Assembly (NCBI RefSeq): GCF_014199985.1 | Contig: NZ_JACHOS010000004.1 | Location: forward strand, 62,001-126,000 | Length of the DNA: 64,000 bases | Direction: 5' to 3' | Source of the DNA: Methylorubrum rhodesianum | GTDB lineage: Bacteria; Pseudomonadota; Alphaproteobacteria; Rhizobiales; Beijerinckiaceae | In this document: positions 54,833 through 64,000 of the stretch, in pieces | Layout: each line of letters starts with the position of its first letter | How positions within the stretch are numbered: position 1 is the first letter of the stretch | Notes under the pieces: generated by a model | Told to the model about the DNA's origin: nothing | What the model saw: the letters and a program-made list of their open reading frames with translations, nothing else | Database searches by the model: none | Position numbers and translations under genes: made by a program

Positions 54833-57074
54833 GCGGCGCCTCCGCGACGGGGCCTTCGACCGCCTCGCCCCGGAGGTCCGCTCCTGGATCCGGGAGCAGG
54901 GTTGGACGGGGCTGCGGGACATCCAGGCGCGCGCGATCGACGCCGTCCTCGACGGCGGTGACGACGTGTTGGTCGCCGCGGCGACGGCGGCCGGCAAGAC
55001 CGAGGCGGCCTTCCTGCCCATCCTGACCCGGATCGCCGGCCGGGCCGAACCCGGCCTGGCGGTGCTCTACGTGAGCCCCCTGAAGGCGCTCATCAACGAC
55101 CAGTTCCAGCGGCTCGACCAGCTCTGCGAGCGGATGGAGATCCCGCTTGTCCGCTGGCACGGGGATGCGCCGCAATCGGCCAAGGCGCGGATGCTGGCCA
55201 AGCCGGCCGGCATCGCCCTGATCACCCCGGAATCCGTCGAGGCCCTGCTGATCCGGCGTCCCGCCGATGCCAGTCGATTGCTGGCGGCGTTGGATTTCGT
55301 GGTCGTCGACGAAGTGCATGCCCTCCTGTCGGGCCCACGGGGGCTCCACCTGGCGTCGCTGCTGAGACGTGTCGAGGCCCTCGGCGCGCCGGGCAGGACG
55401 CGACGGGTCGGCCTGTCGGCCACCATCGGCGACGCCGAGGCTGCGGCGGCCTGGCTTCGCCCGACCGCGCCGGAGCGCGTCCGCCTGCTCCAGGACGGCG
55501 GGGCCGGCCTGGACCTCCAGCTTCGGATCCTCGGCTACCTGGAGCCGCTCGACGCCGACGGCACCGACGGGGCCGAGGCGGAGGGCGCGGCCGGCGCAGG
55601 GCCGGTGCCGGCACTCGACGCGATCACGGACCACCTGTTCGCCTCGCTGAGGGGCAGCAACAACCTGGTCTTCGGCGGCTCCAGGCGGCTGGTGGAGGCC
55701 CTCTCCGACAGGCTGCGGCGCCGGGCCGAACGGGGCGAGGTCCCCAACGAGTTCTTCCCGCACCACGGCAACCTCTCCAAGGAGTTGCGCGAGGAGCTCG
55801 AAAGCCGCCTCAAGGACGCGTCCCTGCCGACCACCGCGGTCTGCACCTCCACCCTGGAACTGGGCATCGACATCGGCTCGGTGCGGTCCGTCGCCCAGGT
55901 CGGCGCGCCCCGCTCGCTGGCGTCGCTGCGGCAGCGCCTGGGCCGGACGGGGCGGCGGCCGGGCGTGCCCGCCATCCTCCGGATCTACGTCCGCGAGCAG
56001 GAGCTCGACACGCGCTCCTCGGTCCTCGACGAGCTTCGCCAGGACGCGGTGCGCGCGGTCGCGGCCATCCGCCTGCTCGCCGCCCGCTTCGTGGAGCCGC
56101 CGCTGGCCAGCGACGCCGCGCTCGCGACCGCCCTGCTGCACCAGGTCCTGTCCGTGATCGCGCAGCGCGGCGGCGCCCGGGCCGACGCGCTCCATCGGCT
56201 TCTCTGCGGTCCCGGGGTGTTCGCCTCGGTGACGCCGGGCGACTTCGCGGAGCTGCTGCGCGGCGCGGCCCGGACGGGGGTGGGCCTCATCGAGCAGGCG
56301 CCGGACGGCACGCTGCTCCTGGGCGAGCGCGGCGAGCGCCTCGTCCACGCGCGCGAGTTCTACGCCCTGTTCGACAGCGGGGCGGAGTGGCGCCTGGTCG
56401 CCGGGACCCGGGCGCTCGGCACGATCCCGCTCACCAACGCGGTCGCCCAGGGCACCCTGGTCGTCTTCGCCGGGCGCCGCTGGCTGGTCGAGGAGGTGGA
56501 CGAGCGGGCCCACGTCCTGCAGGTCTCCGCGCACCGGGGCGGGGTGATCCCGAAGTTCGAGCGGCTGTTCGCCGAGCCCACGCACGACCGCCTCCTCGCG
56601 GAGATGCGCGGCGTCTTCGAGGCCGACGACGTGCCGGCCTACCTCGACGCGCGGGCCCGCACCTTCCTCGCGGAGGGGCGGTCGGCCTACCGCCGCCTCG
56701 GTCTGGGACGCTCCCGGATGGTGCACACCGGGCGCGACCTTCACCTCTTCGCGTGGCGCGGCAGCGCGACGTGCGACGTCCTGGCGGTCATCCTGTCGAT
56801 GCTCGGGTTGCCGGCGGAGCCGCACGACCTTGGCGTCACGCTCCCCGGGGTGAGCCCGGACGACGCCCGAGCGGTCCTGCGCAGGGTTGCGAGCATGGTG
56901 CCGGGCGATTTCGCGGCCGTCGCGGAGTTCGTCGGGACCATCCAGACCGCGAAGTACGACGAGCATGTTCCGGAGACGCTGCTGCGGCGCTTCTGGGCCC
57001 GGCGAAACGAGGGCGTCCTGGCGCGGATGCCGGGCTTGGCCGCCGAGATGCTCGACGGCGTGCCCGAAGCCTGA
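54807..57074 (+). CDS. DEAD/DEAH-box Lhr-like helicase (BrxHI/SngC-like)
   Basis: 755 residues. Helicase motifs are clear: Q/I (ATAAGKTEAAFLPIL), Ia (VLYVSPLKALINDQFQRL), II (VVVDEVHALLSG), III (VGLSATIGDAE), IV-VI (SNNLVFGGSRRLVE, STLELGIDIGSV, SLRQRLGRTGRR). The C-terminal 300 residues contain a winged-helix and Lhr-type region. The ATG at 54807 is inside the end of the ATPase gene, allowing coupling. With the preceding two genes it forms the TerB/ATPase/helicase triad. Acts on DNA or RNA; substrate unknown. Confidence 0.92.
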   Translation: MSSSASASERRLRDGAFDRLAPEVRSWIREQGWTGLRDIQARAIDAVLDGGDDVLVAAATAAGKTEAAFLPILTRIAGRAEPGLAVLYVSPLKALINDQFQRLDQLCERMEIPLVRWHGDAPQSAKARMLAKPAGIALITPESVEALLIRRPADASRLLAALDFVVVDEVHALLSGPRGLHLASLLRRVEALGAPGRTRRVGLSATIGDAEAAAAWLRPTAPERVRLLQDGGAGLDLQLRILGYLEPLDADGTDGAEAEGAAGAGPVPALDAITDHLFASLRGSNNLVFGGSRRLVEALSDRLRRRAERGEVPNEFFPHHGNLSKELREELESRLKDASLPTTAVCTSTLELGIDIGSVRSVAQVGAPRSLASLRQRLGRTGRRPGVPAILRIYVREQELDTRSSVLDELRQDAVRAVAAIRLLAARFVEPPLASDAALATALLHQVLSVIAQRGGARADALHRLLCGPGVFASVTPGDFAELLRGAARTGVGLIEQAPDGTLLLGERGERLVHAREFYALFDSGAEWRLVAGTRALGTIPLTNAVAQGTLVVFAGRRWLVEEVDERAHVLQVSAHRGGVIPKFERLFAEPTHDRLLAEMRGVFEADDVPAYLDARARTFLAEGRSAYRRLGLGRSRMVHTGRDLHLFAWRGSATCDVLAVILSMLGLPAEPHDLGVTLPGVSPDDARAVLRRVASMVPGDFAAVAEFVGTIQTAKYDEHVPETLLRRFWARRNEGVLARMPGLAAEMLDGVPEA

Positions 57075-57309
57075 CGCCCGGTGACGGGCGCGGCCGAGCG
57101 GGCCCAGGGGAAGCTGGCGACCCCGAGCGGGCCGCGCTGGGCACGGGCGCGCCGGGAAGAGCGCGCAAGCTCGCGCCCGGGCGCGGAGCCAAAGCCTCGG
57201 CCATCGTCAGGTTCGAGCAGGTTGTGCACGGCTGGGCCGGGGCGACTCGTACGAGCTTGACCGTTTCTTCAGCCTCGCCGGAGATGGGTGACGGTCGACG
57301 GTCGGGGAA

Positions 57310-59979
57310 ATGATTCGCATGATGGCGCGCCGGACGGTGGTGATCCAAGGCCGCCTCGCCATGTCGGACGGCCGGCTGGCCGCCGCGCGCCGGTCCGACC
57401 ATGGCGTCCAGCTCATGCCCGTGGAGCGCATGGTGGCGCGCCTCGCCGGGGGCTTCGCGCGACCGGTCGACGACGAGACGCTCAAGAGCCTTCTGCCGGC
57501 CGCCCTCGCCGAAACGGACCTCGGCGAGCTCGATCCCATCAAGACGCTGCCGGGCATGGTCGACGCCGCCGCCGAGACCGTGCGGAAGGCGTGGCTGGCC
57601 GCCTTCGACCTGGCGCGGTCGGCCGACCCGGCCGACCGGACCGCCTCGGTCCGGCGCCTGGAGGAGGCCGTCCTCGCCCGCCTGCCGGCCGGGATGATGC
57701 GGCCCGTCGACCTCGCCGAGGCCGCGCGGGCGCGTCTCGCCCACGCGCCGCGGGTGCTCGGGCCCGTCGAGATCGTCGGGCTCCCGGACGTGCCGCCGTG
57801 CTGGCGCGGCCTCGTCGCATCCCTGGTCGCGCACGTTCCCGTGACCTGGGTGGCGGGGCCGCGCTCCGTCCCGGATTGGGTGGAGGCGGCCGGCATCCGC
57901 GTCGTCACGTGCGCGCCGGAACGGCCGGCGGTCGCGGTCTGCAGCGCGGCGACCCCGAGGCACGAGGTCCTGGAGGCGCTGCGCTGGGCCCGCGAGCTGA
58001 TGGCGTCCGGGCAGGCCGCGCCCGCGGACATCGCGGTCGCGGCCTGCCGCACCGAGGAGTACGACGACGTCGTGCTCGCGCTCCGGGCGGAGGCGAACCT
58101 CGACGTGCGCTTCGTCCACGGGGTGCCCGCCGCCAGCGTCCGCGAGGGGCAGGCCGCGGCCGCCCTCGCCGACGTCCTGGTCAGGGGGATCTCGCAGGAC
58201 GGCGTCCGCCGCTTGGCGGCCCTCCTGCGCGACGGCCCCGGTCCCTTCGCCGCGTTGCCCGAGCGATGGACCCGCGTCCTTCCGCGCGAGGCGCCGCTGA
58301 CCGACCCGACGGCCTGGGAACGGCTGCTGAACAGCCTCCGGGCAGAGGATTTCCCGGACGGGCAGGACCACGTCCCGGCGCTGCGGGACGTCGTGGGCGT
58401 GCTCGTGCAGGGCGTGTCGGTCGCGGCGGAGGCGGGAGAGCGCTTCCTGCACGGCCTGGCGCTCCGGATCTGGCGCAAGGCCTTGATCGAGGGGGCGCCG
58501 GCCGTCGTCGACCTGACGCTGGGACGCCTGCGCATCGACGACGGGGCGGACGCCTGCGCCTCGGTCGTCTGGGCCCCCGCCTCGGCGCTGGCCGCCGCCC
58601 CGCGGCGCTTCGTGCGCCTGCTCGGGCTGAGCTCGCGCGGCTGGCCGCAGGTCAGCGCGGAAGATCGGCTGCTGTCGGACCATCTCGTGCCGTCCCGTCT
58701 TCTCGACCCCTTCCCCAGGCCGCTGGCCGACAGGAGCGACTTCCGCGCGATTCTGGCCACCAGCGCCGGGGCCGTCGTGCTGTCCCGGCCGCGGCGCGGC
58801 CCCGACGGGCGCCTGCTCGGGAGGAGCCCGCTGCTGCGCGAGTTCGGCGCGGCCGAGACCTACCTGGGGCGCAACCGCGTCCCGGCCCACGCCGTGGGCG
58901 AGGTCGACCGACTCATGGCCCGGCCGGCGGAGTTCCGCGCGACGGCCCCGGCCATCTGCGCGGCGGGCTGCTGGCGGGCCTGGGGCCGGGCGGAGCTGAC
59001 CGCGCACGACGGGCGCGTCCGGCCGGACCACCCGGTCGTGCTCGCGATCCTGGATCGCACCCATTCCGCCCGGTCGCTGCGCAAGCTCCTGCGCGACCCG
59101 CTGGGCTTCGTCTGGACCTACGGGCTCGGCCTGGAGACGGCCGACGCGGCCGCGGAGCCGCTCACGCTCGGTCATCAGGCCTTCGGCAACCTCCTGCACG
59201 AGGTGCTCGAACGCGCGGTGGTCGCCCTGGAGGCGGATGGCGGCTTCGCCCCGTCGACGGACGCGGGCAAGCGCCGGGCGCTGGCCGCGGTCCTCGCCAC
59301 CGTCGCCGAGGTCTGGGAGCGCGAGCGCCCGATCCCGCCGCGGCTGATCTGGCGGCGGACCCTGGACGAGACGGCCGCGCTCGCCCTGGCCGCGCTCACC
59401 CACCCCGACCAGCCTCTCCTCGGGCAGGGAAGCTGGGTCGAGGTCCCGTTCGGCGGGCAGCCGCCGAAGCGCGACCACCACCCCCTCCCCTGGGACAGCG
59501 ACGCCACGGTCACGATACCCGGCACCGGTTTCCGGATCTCCGGCTACATCGACCGGCTCGACCTGTCGCACGACCGCGGCAGCGCGCGGGTGCGCGACTA
59601 CAAGACCGGCAAGCCCCGCGAGGCGGGGACGGTCCTCGACGGCGGCCGCGAACTGCAGCGGTGCCTGTACGGCTACGCCACCCGCGTGCTCCTCGGCGCG
59701 GACGTGTCGATCGATGCCTCGCTGCACTTCCCGCGGGAATCCCTGTGCCTCCGGCTCGAACGGCCGGACGAGGCCCTCGACGAGCTGGCCACGTATCTCG
59801 TCGCGGCCGGCGCGAGCCTGCGGGCCGGCAACGCCTTCGCCGGCCCCGATGCCCGGGATGCCTGGAACGACCTGGCCTTCGCGCTGCCGGCGAACGCCGA
59901 CAAGACCTACTGCCCGCGCAAGCACGACCTGGTGACGACGGCGCTCGGCGAGGCCGCCCGCGTCTGGGAGGCCGCCTGA
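57310..59979 (+). CDS. AddB-like protein with RecB-type PD-(D/E)XK nuclease domain
   Basis: 889 residues. The C-terminal nuclease domain is recognisable: GHQAFGNLLHEVLERAVVAL (RecB-type His), GFRISGYIDRLDLSHDRG (catalytic Asp) and RVRDYKTGKPREAGT (DxK), then the QRCLYGYA glutamine motif. A cysteine set typical of an iron-sulfur AddB cluster is not clearly present (one YCPRKH near the end). The N-terminal 550 residues look like an inactivated UvrD/AddB scaffold. ATG codons at 57310, 57319 and 57322 are possible. It is followed with a one-base TGATG overlap by the UvrD-type partner. Confidence 0.85.
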   Translation: MIRMMARRTVVIQGRLAMSDGRLAAARRSDHGVQLMPVERMVARLAGGFARPVDDETLKSLLPAALAETDLGELDPIKTLPGMVDAAAETVRKAWLAAFDLARSADPADRTASVRRLEEAVLARLPAGMMRPVDLAEAARARLAHAPRVLGPVEIVGLPDVPPCWRGLVASLVAHVPVTWVAGPRSVPDWVEAAGIRVVTCAPERPAVAVCSAATPRHEVLEALRWARELMASGQAAPADIAVAACRTEEYDDVVLALRAEANLDVRFVHGVPAASVREGQAAAALADVLVRGISQDGVRRLAALLRDGPGPFAALPERWTRVLPREAPLTDPTAWERLLNSLRAEDFPDGQDHVPALRDVVGVLVQGVSVAAEAGERFLHGLALRIWRKALIEGAPAVVDLTLGRLRIDDGADACASVVWAPASALAAAPRRFVRLLGLSSRGWPQVSAEDRLLSDHLVPSRLLDPFPRPLADRSDFRAILATSAGAVVLSRPRRGPDGRLLGRSPLLREFGAAETYLGRNRVPAHAVGEVDRLMARPAEFRATAPAICAAGCWRAWGRAELTAHDGRVRPDHPVVLAILDRTHSARSLRKLLRDPLGFVWTYGLGLETADAAAEPLTLGHQAFGNLLHEVLERAVVALEADGGFAPSTDAGKRRALAAVLATVAEVWERERPIPPRLIWRRTLDETAALALAALTHPDQPLLGQGSWVEVPFGGQPPKRDHHPLPWDSDATVTIPGTGFRISGYIDRLDLSHDRGSARVRDYKTGKPREAGTVLDGGRELQRCLYGYATRVLLGADVSIDASLHFPRESLCLRLERPDEALDELATYLVAAGASLRAGNAFAGPDARDAWNDLAFALPANADKTYCPRKHDLVTTALGEAARVWEAA

Positions 59980-62900
59980 TGACCGCCCACGACCGGGGCC
60001 TCGCCGACGCGGCCCAGCGCGCGCTCGCCATGACCGCCCACGACAGGTCGCTGCTCGTGGAGGCCGGGGCCGGATCCGGGAAGACGGCGCTGATGGCCGG
60101 CCGCATCGCCATGATGCTGGCCGCGGGCGTCGCCCCCGGATCCATCGCGGCGGTCACCTTCACGGAACTCGCCGCCAGCGAGCTGCTGGAGCGCGTCGGC
60201 GAGGTCGTCGGCCGGCTGGTCGAGGGGCAGGTCCCGGAGGAGCTGCGGGTCGTCCTCCCGAACGGGTTGTCTCCGGATCAGCGAGCCCGGCTGGTCGAGG
60301 CCGGCGAGCATCTCGACGCGCTGGCCTGCACCACCATCCACGGGTTCTGCCAGCGCCTGGTCAAGCCCTACCCGGTCGAGGCCGACATCGACCCGGGCGC
60401 CCGGGTCGCCGACGAGGCGGAGGCGGACGGCATCTTCCAGGATCTGCGCGACGGCTGGCTCCGCGAGTGCCTCTCCGGCGGCGGCGGCCTTGTCGCGGAG
60501 ATGGTGCTGGCCGACCCGGACGCGGCCCTGGCGGCCATCGACCGCGTGGCCGGCTGCCTGCGCGAGGGGCGCGCGGTGGGCACCGCGCCGGCGGAACCCC
60601 TTCCCGACCTGGTGCGGGCCTTCGGCGCCAGCGTGCAGGCCTTCGCGGACTTCCAGCGGAGCTGCGGGGTTTCCGAGGGTGAGACCGCCGCGAACGTGCG
60701 GGCGTTCCAGGCGATGGCCGCGCGGCTGCCGGACACCGGCGTCGCCGACGCCGACCTCGTCGCCATCCTGACGGCGGCGGCGGAGGCGAGCCTGTGCAAG
60801 GCGGACGGCGACTTCGCGAAGTACCGCGGGGGCAAAGGCAAGTGGGCCGGCGCCGCCAAGCTGGTCGGCCTTCCGAAGACGGAGGCCGACCGGCTCCAGG
60901 CGTCGGCCGAGCGCCTGCACGTCGCGTGCTGCGAGGCTTGGCGCCGGCTGAAGGCCAACGCCGCGAGCGAACTCCTGGCCAGGCTCGTCGGAACGGTGCG
61001 GACCGTTCTCGACCGGTACCAGGCCCGAAAGCGCGACGGCGCCCTGCTCGATTTCGACGACCTGATCGCCGCGGCCGCCACGCTGCTCCGCGCGCACGAG
61101 ACCGTGCGGCAGGCGCTGGGGCGCCGCTACCGCCACGTCCTGGTCGACGAGTTCCAGGACACGGACCCGATTCAGACGGAGATCCTCTGGCGGCTGTGCG
61201 GCGAGCTGCCCGACGGCGCGGCCGACGCGTGGACGGAACGCGTGCTGCGGCCGGGCGCGCTGTTCCTGGTCGGCGATCCGAAGCAGGCGATCTACCGCTT
61301 CCGCGGGGCGGACGTGTCGACCTACGTCCGGGCGCGCGACCGCATCCTCGCGCGCTCGCCCGACGACGTCCTCGCGATCTCGACGAACTTCCGGTCCTGC
61401 CGCTCGATCCTCGCCTACGTGGACGAACGCTTCGGCGACATCCTGAACGGGGTCGGGCAACCCGGGTTCGCGGCGCTCGACGCCTTCCATCCCGACCACG
61501 ACCGCGGACCCTGCATCGCGGCGCTCGACGTGCCGGCCGGTGCCGACGGGGCGAAGCGGACCGCGGAGGCGCTGCGCGACGCCGAGGCGGAAGCGGTCGC
61601 GGACCTTTGCGCGCGCCTGATCGGGCACCAGCTCGTGACCTGCAAGCGCGCGGGCACCCGCACGCTCCGGGCCGGCGACATCGCGCTGCTGGCACCGAGC
61701 GGGAGCGACCTCTGGCGGTACGAGGAGGCGCTTGAGGCCAGGGGCATCCCCGTCTCGACCCAGGCCGGCAAGGGCTTCTTCCGGCGGCAGGAGGTGCATG
61801 ACCTGATCGCGCTGACGCGGGTGCTCGCCGACCCGCGCGACACGCTCGCGCTCGGGGCCCTGCTGCGGGGGCCGGCCGTCGGCCTGACCGACGAGGAGTT
61901 GCTCGACCTCGTCGACGGACTGCCGCGCGACCCGGAGCGCCCGGAGAGCGTCCCCAGGCTGCGCCTGCACGTCGATGTCGCGCACGTGAACCATCCGGTG
62001 GCCCGGCCGGTGCTGGAACGGTTGCAGGCCCTGGCGAAGCGGGCGCTCGGCACGACACCGCACGACATCCTCAGCCAAGCCGTCGACGCGCTCATGCTGC
62101 GCCCGGTGGTGCAGCAGCGTCACGACGGCCACGCCGAGAGGGCGCTGGCCAACATCGACCTGTTCCTGGAAATGTCGCGCCCGTTCGCCGTGCGCGGCCT
62201 GCGGGCCTTCGCGGGGGCGATGAGGGCGGCCTGGGAGGGCCGGACGCGCACGGTCGAGGGCCGGCCGGACGCGCAGGAGGCCGCGGTCTCCTTGCTCACC
62301 ATGCACGCGTCCAAGGGGCTCGAATGGCCCGTCGTGATCCCGATCAACACCACCACCCGGACCAAGGCCGTCTCCGGAGCCCTGGTCGACCGCGCCTCGA
62401 ACTGTCTCTACTGCCCGGTCTTCGGGGTGCGCCCGGCCGGTTACGACGAGGCGCTGGAGGCCGAGAAGCGCGAGGTCGGGAACGAGCGGGTCCGCCTCTG
62501 GTACGTGGCGGCGACGCGGGCCCGCGAGACGCTGGTGCTCACGCGGTTCGCCGAGCCGGGCGCCAGCACGTCCTGGTCGGCGGTGGTCGACCTCGGGCTG
62601 GCGGATTTGCCGTCCATCGACGTGGAGCGGCTGCCGGTCGGGACGCCGGCCGTCGCGCCGGAATTCGCGAACGGTCAGACACGGGAAATCTTCGCCGCCG
62701 AGGCCGCCGCCGTCGCCCGGCAGCGCCGCTTGCGCTGGATCGTCCCCAGCCGCGGCGATGCGGCGGGTCCCGAGACGTCCGGCGCCCCCGGCCTGGTCGA
62801 GGGCGGTACCGACGGCGGGCGCGGACCCGGGGGACGGCCGACAGGCAGCCGGGAGCGCGGCATCCTCATCCACAAGCTGCTGGAGGAGATCCTCACGGGC

Positions 62901-63353
62901 GAGGCGAGCGAAGGCGACGATCTCGGACGGCGCGCCGGGCTCCTCGCCCGGCAGCTCGGTCTCGGAACCGGCGACGCTGCCGGGGCCGAGGTCGACCTGG
63001 CCGAGGTCGCGGCCAGCGTGACCCGGGCGCTCGGCCTTCCCGAGATCGCCGGGATCCGCGAGCGCCTCCAGGCCGAGTTGCCCGTGTTCGGGTTCGAGAG
63101 CCTCGCCGACGAGGACCAGGCGACGGCGGGCGTGGTGGACGCGATTGCCTGCGACGCGGTCGGCAAGCCGGACATCGTGGTGGACTGGAAAAGCGACGTG
63201 GATCCTGCGGAGGCGGTCCTCGCCGACTACCGGCGTCAGGTGGCCCGATACCTTCTCGCGACGGGCGCGCGCCTCGGCCTGATCGTCTTCGTGACGAGCG
63301 GCCGGGTCGTCCCGGTGACCCGCGCCGCGATGGCCGACGTCGGGGCTGGATGA
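59979..63353 (+). CDS. AddA-like UvrD/REP helicase with C-terminal PD-(D/E)XK nuclease
   Basis: 1,124 residues. Helicase motifs: Walker A LLVEAGAGSGKTALMAGRIA, Ia AVTFTELAASELLERV, CTTIHGFCQRL, Walker B RHVLVDEFQDTDPIQTEILW, motif III LVGDPKQAIYRFRGA, IV STNFRSC, V LLTMHASKGLEWPVVI, VI RLWYVAATRARETLVL. The C-terminal nuclease has ERGILIHKLLEEIL, TAGVVDAIA, PDIVVDWKSDVDP and DYRRQVARYL. It forms an AddAB-like pair with the previous gene. Both subunits carry nuclease motifs. Expected activity is ATP-driven unwinding and degradation of DNA ends. Confidence 0.92.
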   Translation: MTAHDRGLADAAQRALAMTAHDRSLLVEAGAGSGKTALMAGRIAMMLAAGVAPGSIAAVTFTELAASELLERVGEVVGRLVEGQVPEELRVVLPNGLSPDQRARLVEAGEHLDALACTTIHGFCQRLVKPYPVEADIDPGARVADEAEADGIFQDLRDGWLRECLSGGGGLVAEMVLADPDAALAAIDRVAGCLREGRAVGTAPAEPLPDLVRAFGASVQAFADFQRSCGVSEGETAANVRAFQAMAARLPDTGVADADLVAILTAAAEASLCKADGDFAKYRGGKGKWAGAAKLVGLPKTEADRLQASAERLHVACCEAWRRLKANAASELLARLVGTVRTVLDRYQARKRDGALLDFDDLIAAAATLLRAHETVRQALGRRYRHVLVDEFQDTDPIQTEILWRLCGELPDGAADAWTERVLRPGALFLVGDPKQAIYRFRGADVSTYVRARDRILARSPDDVLAISTNFRSCRSILAYVDERFGDILNGVGQPGFAALDAFHPDHDRGPCIAALDVPAGADGAKRTAEALRDAEAEAVADLCARLIGHQLVTCKRAGTRTLRAGDIALLAPSGSDLWRYEEALEARGIPVSTQAGKGFFRRQEVHDLIALTRVLADPRDTLALGALLRGPAVGLTDEELLDLVDGLPRDPERPESVPRLRLHVDVAHVNHPVARPVLERLQALAKRALGTTPHDILSQAVDALMLRPVVQQRHDGHAERALANIDLFLEMSRPFAVRGLRAFAGAMRAAWEGRTRTVEGRPDAQEAAVSLLTMHASKGLEWPVVIPINTTTRTKAVSGALVDRASNCLYCPVFGVRPAGYDEALEAEKREVGNERVRLWYVAATRARETLVLTRFAEPGASTSWSAVVDLGLADLPSIDVERLPVGTPAVAPEFANGQTREIFAAEAAAVARQRRLRWIVPSRGDAAGPETSGAPGLVEGGTDGGRGPGGRPTGSRERGILIHKLLEEILTGEASEGDDLGRRAGLLARQLGLGTGDAAGAEVDLAEVAASVTRALGLPEIAGIRERLQAELPVFGFESLADEDQATAGVVDAIACDAVGKPDIVVDWKSDVDPAEAVLADYRRQVARYLLATGARLGLIVFVTSGRVVPVTRAAMADVGAG

Positions 63354-64000
63354 GCGACGAGGAAGAGCGGCCGGGCTTCCGCAGGCCGCTGCGCGGGCAT
63401 CACCCGGCCTGTTCGGAAGGCCGCCATGTTCCCGGAACGGAGGGTCCGGTGCCGATGCCTGGGGAGAAGCCTTGCCTCGACGTGGGAGCCTGCGCCTTCG
63501 CGAACGGCGGAGGAAGGCACTCATCACTTGCCAGGTCAACGCGGCTCGGCCTGCTCCGGCTCGTGAATGAGCAAGGACGCAGAGTGTGAGCAAGTTCAAG
63601 CGGTTGACAGCGGATCCCCGGGTCTGCGTGAAGAGCGCATGAAACAGTCCGTTCCCGGGGATCGGCAGGCTCGGTCGCTGGCCGGCGCCGACGGGCGTGG
63701 GCGGGCGCGTGTGCTCTGCCCGTCCCGGTGTGGCCGACGCCGCCGTCCCGTGCTGGCCGCGGCGCGGACCATGAACCCGTTGCGCGAGAGCGACCTGCCG
63801 GGCGGTCTCCCCCGAGCGCGTGCCGAGCCCGCCGCTGCCGACTGAATTCCGGTGGCGCCGCCTTGAGACGTCCATCAGAGAGCTTCCCGGACGGCTTCGA
63901 GCGCGCGCTCCCGCCCGCAGGCGCGGTTGTCCTGCGTCCCACGGTGGACTCACCGGCTTCGACGGATGATGCTCCCGCGGGAAACATGCGATGCCGGGCG
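63354..64000. other. 647-base terminal stretch without a supported gene
   Basis: Open frames here are arginine- and proline-rich shadows. A spaced inverted repeat, GATCCCCGGG (63613-63622) with CCCGGGGATC (63654-63663), is the only structure I can point to. Confidence 0.45.
63610..63666. repeat. Spaced inverted repeat near the right edge
   Basis: GCGGATCCCCGGG (63610-63622) pairs with CCCGGGGATCGGC (63654-63666), 12 of 13 positions complementary around a 31-base loop. It could be a terminator-like structure or the trace of an insertion end. Confidence 0.45.

Noticed and set aside
57288..59978. Frame upstream of and in phase with the UvrD helicase, overlapping the AddB-like gene
   Set aside because: The AddB-like frame has conserved nuclease motifs; the alternative frame is Arg/Pro-rich. 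The true helicase start is ATG 59979 with a TGATG overlap.

Overview
This is about 64 kb of very GC-rich DNA from an alphaproteobacterium. Gene style (secreted TTGS-type peptides, an ECF sigma/NrsF pair, tandem metal operons, many decayed fragments) suggests Methylobacterium or a close relative. That genus call is inference, because no rRNA, tRNA or chromosomal marker is present. The content looks like a plasmid or genomic island: roughly 47 kb of metal resistance followed by about 15 kb of probable phage defence.

Region 1 (1-13586) is built around an ECF sigma factor and its membrane anti-sigma of the SigF/NrsF type (8731-9932). Six exact copies of GTAAC[C/G]-N16-CGAA lie upstream of genes here. 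One precedes the sigma gene itself. The others precede small secreted peptides, a possible orphan ORF, a CusF-like operon ending in cytochrome b561, and a peptide gene that heads an ATGA-coupled operon of two FixH-like proteins and the CusB/CusA copper/silver pump. A second, heat-shock type sigma factor (RpoH) sits inside the block. Decayed sco, cytochrome c and merB remnants are scattered through or next to it.

Region 2 (14029-27824) handles mercury and related metals: merA, merP, merT, a HisI-like enzyme that runs in frame into merT, a virginiamycin B lyase-like propeller divergent from a MerR regulator, a second flavin reductase, and a tightly coupled operon (MerR, HMA protein, P-type ATPase with YPC instead of CPC, secreted HMA protein, CcdA-like protein, HMA protein, MFS transporter, small ORF).

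Region 3 (27958-47895) holds a broken nuclease-like gene, RcnR/RcnA (Ni/Co efflux), two decayed CueR-type promoter/copper-chaperone units, a CzcB/CzcA-type RND pump whose adaptor gene has a one-base frameshift, periplasmic copper binders (two DUF305 proteins and a DUF326 Cys-rich bundle), a CopA ATPase, and a ZntR-like regulator. That regulator is divergent from a Zn/Cd ATPase followed by lspA, an L,D-transpeptidase lipoprotein and CcdA.

Region 4 (48041-63353) is one co-directional run: dGTPase, nucleotidyltransferase, TerB-domain protein, BrxD-like ATPase, Lhr-like helicase, AddB-like nuclease and AddA-like helicase-nuclease. The TerB/ATPase/helicase core matches the Shango (SngABC) antiphage arrangement. 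The flanking genes make it an extended and possibly undescribed form. The last 650 bases show no gene.
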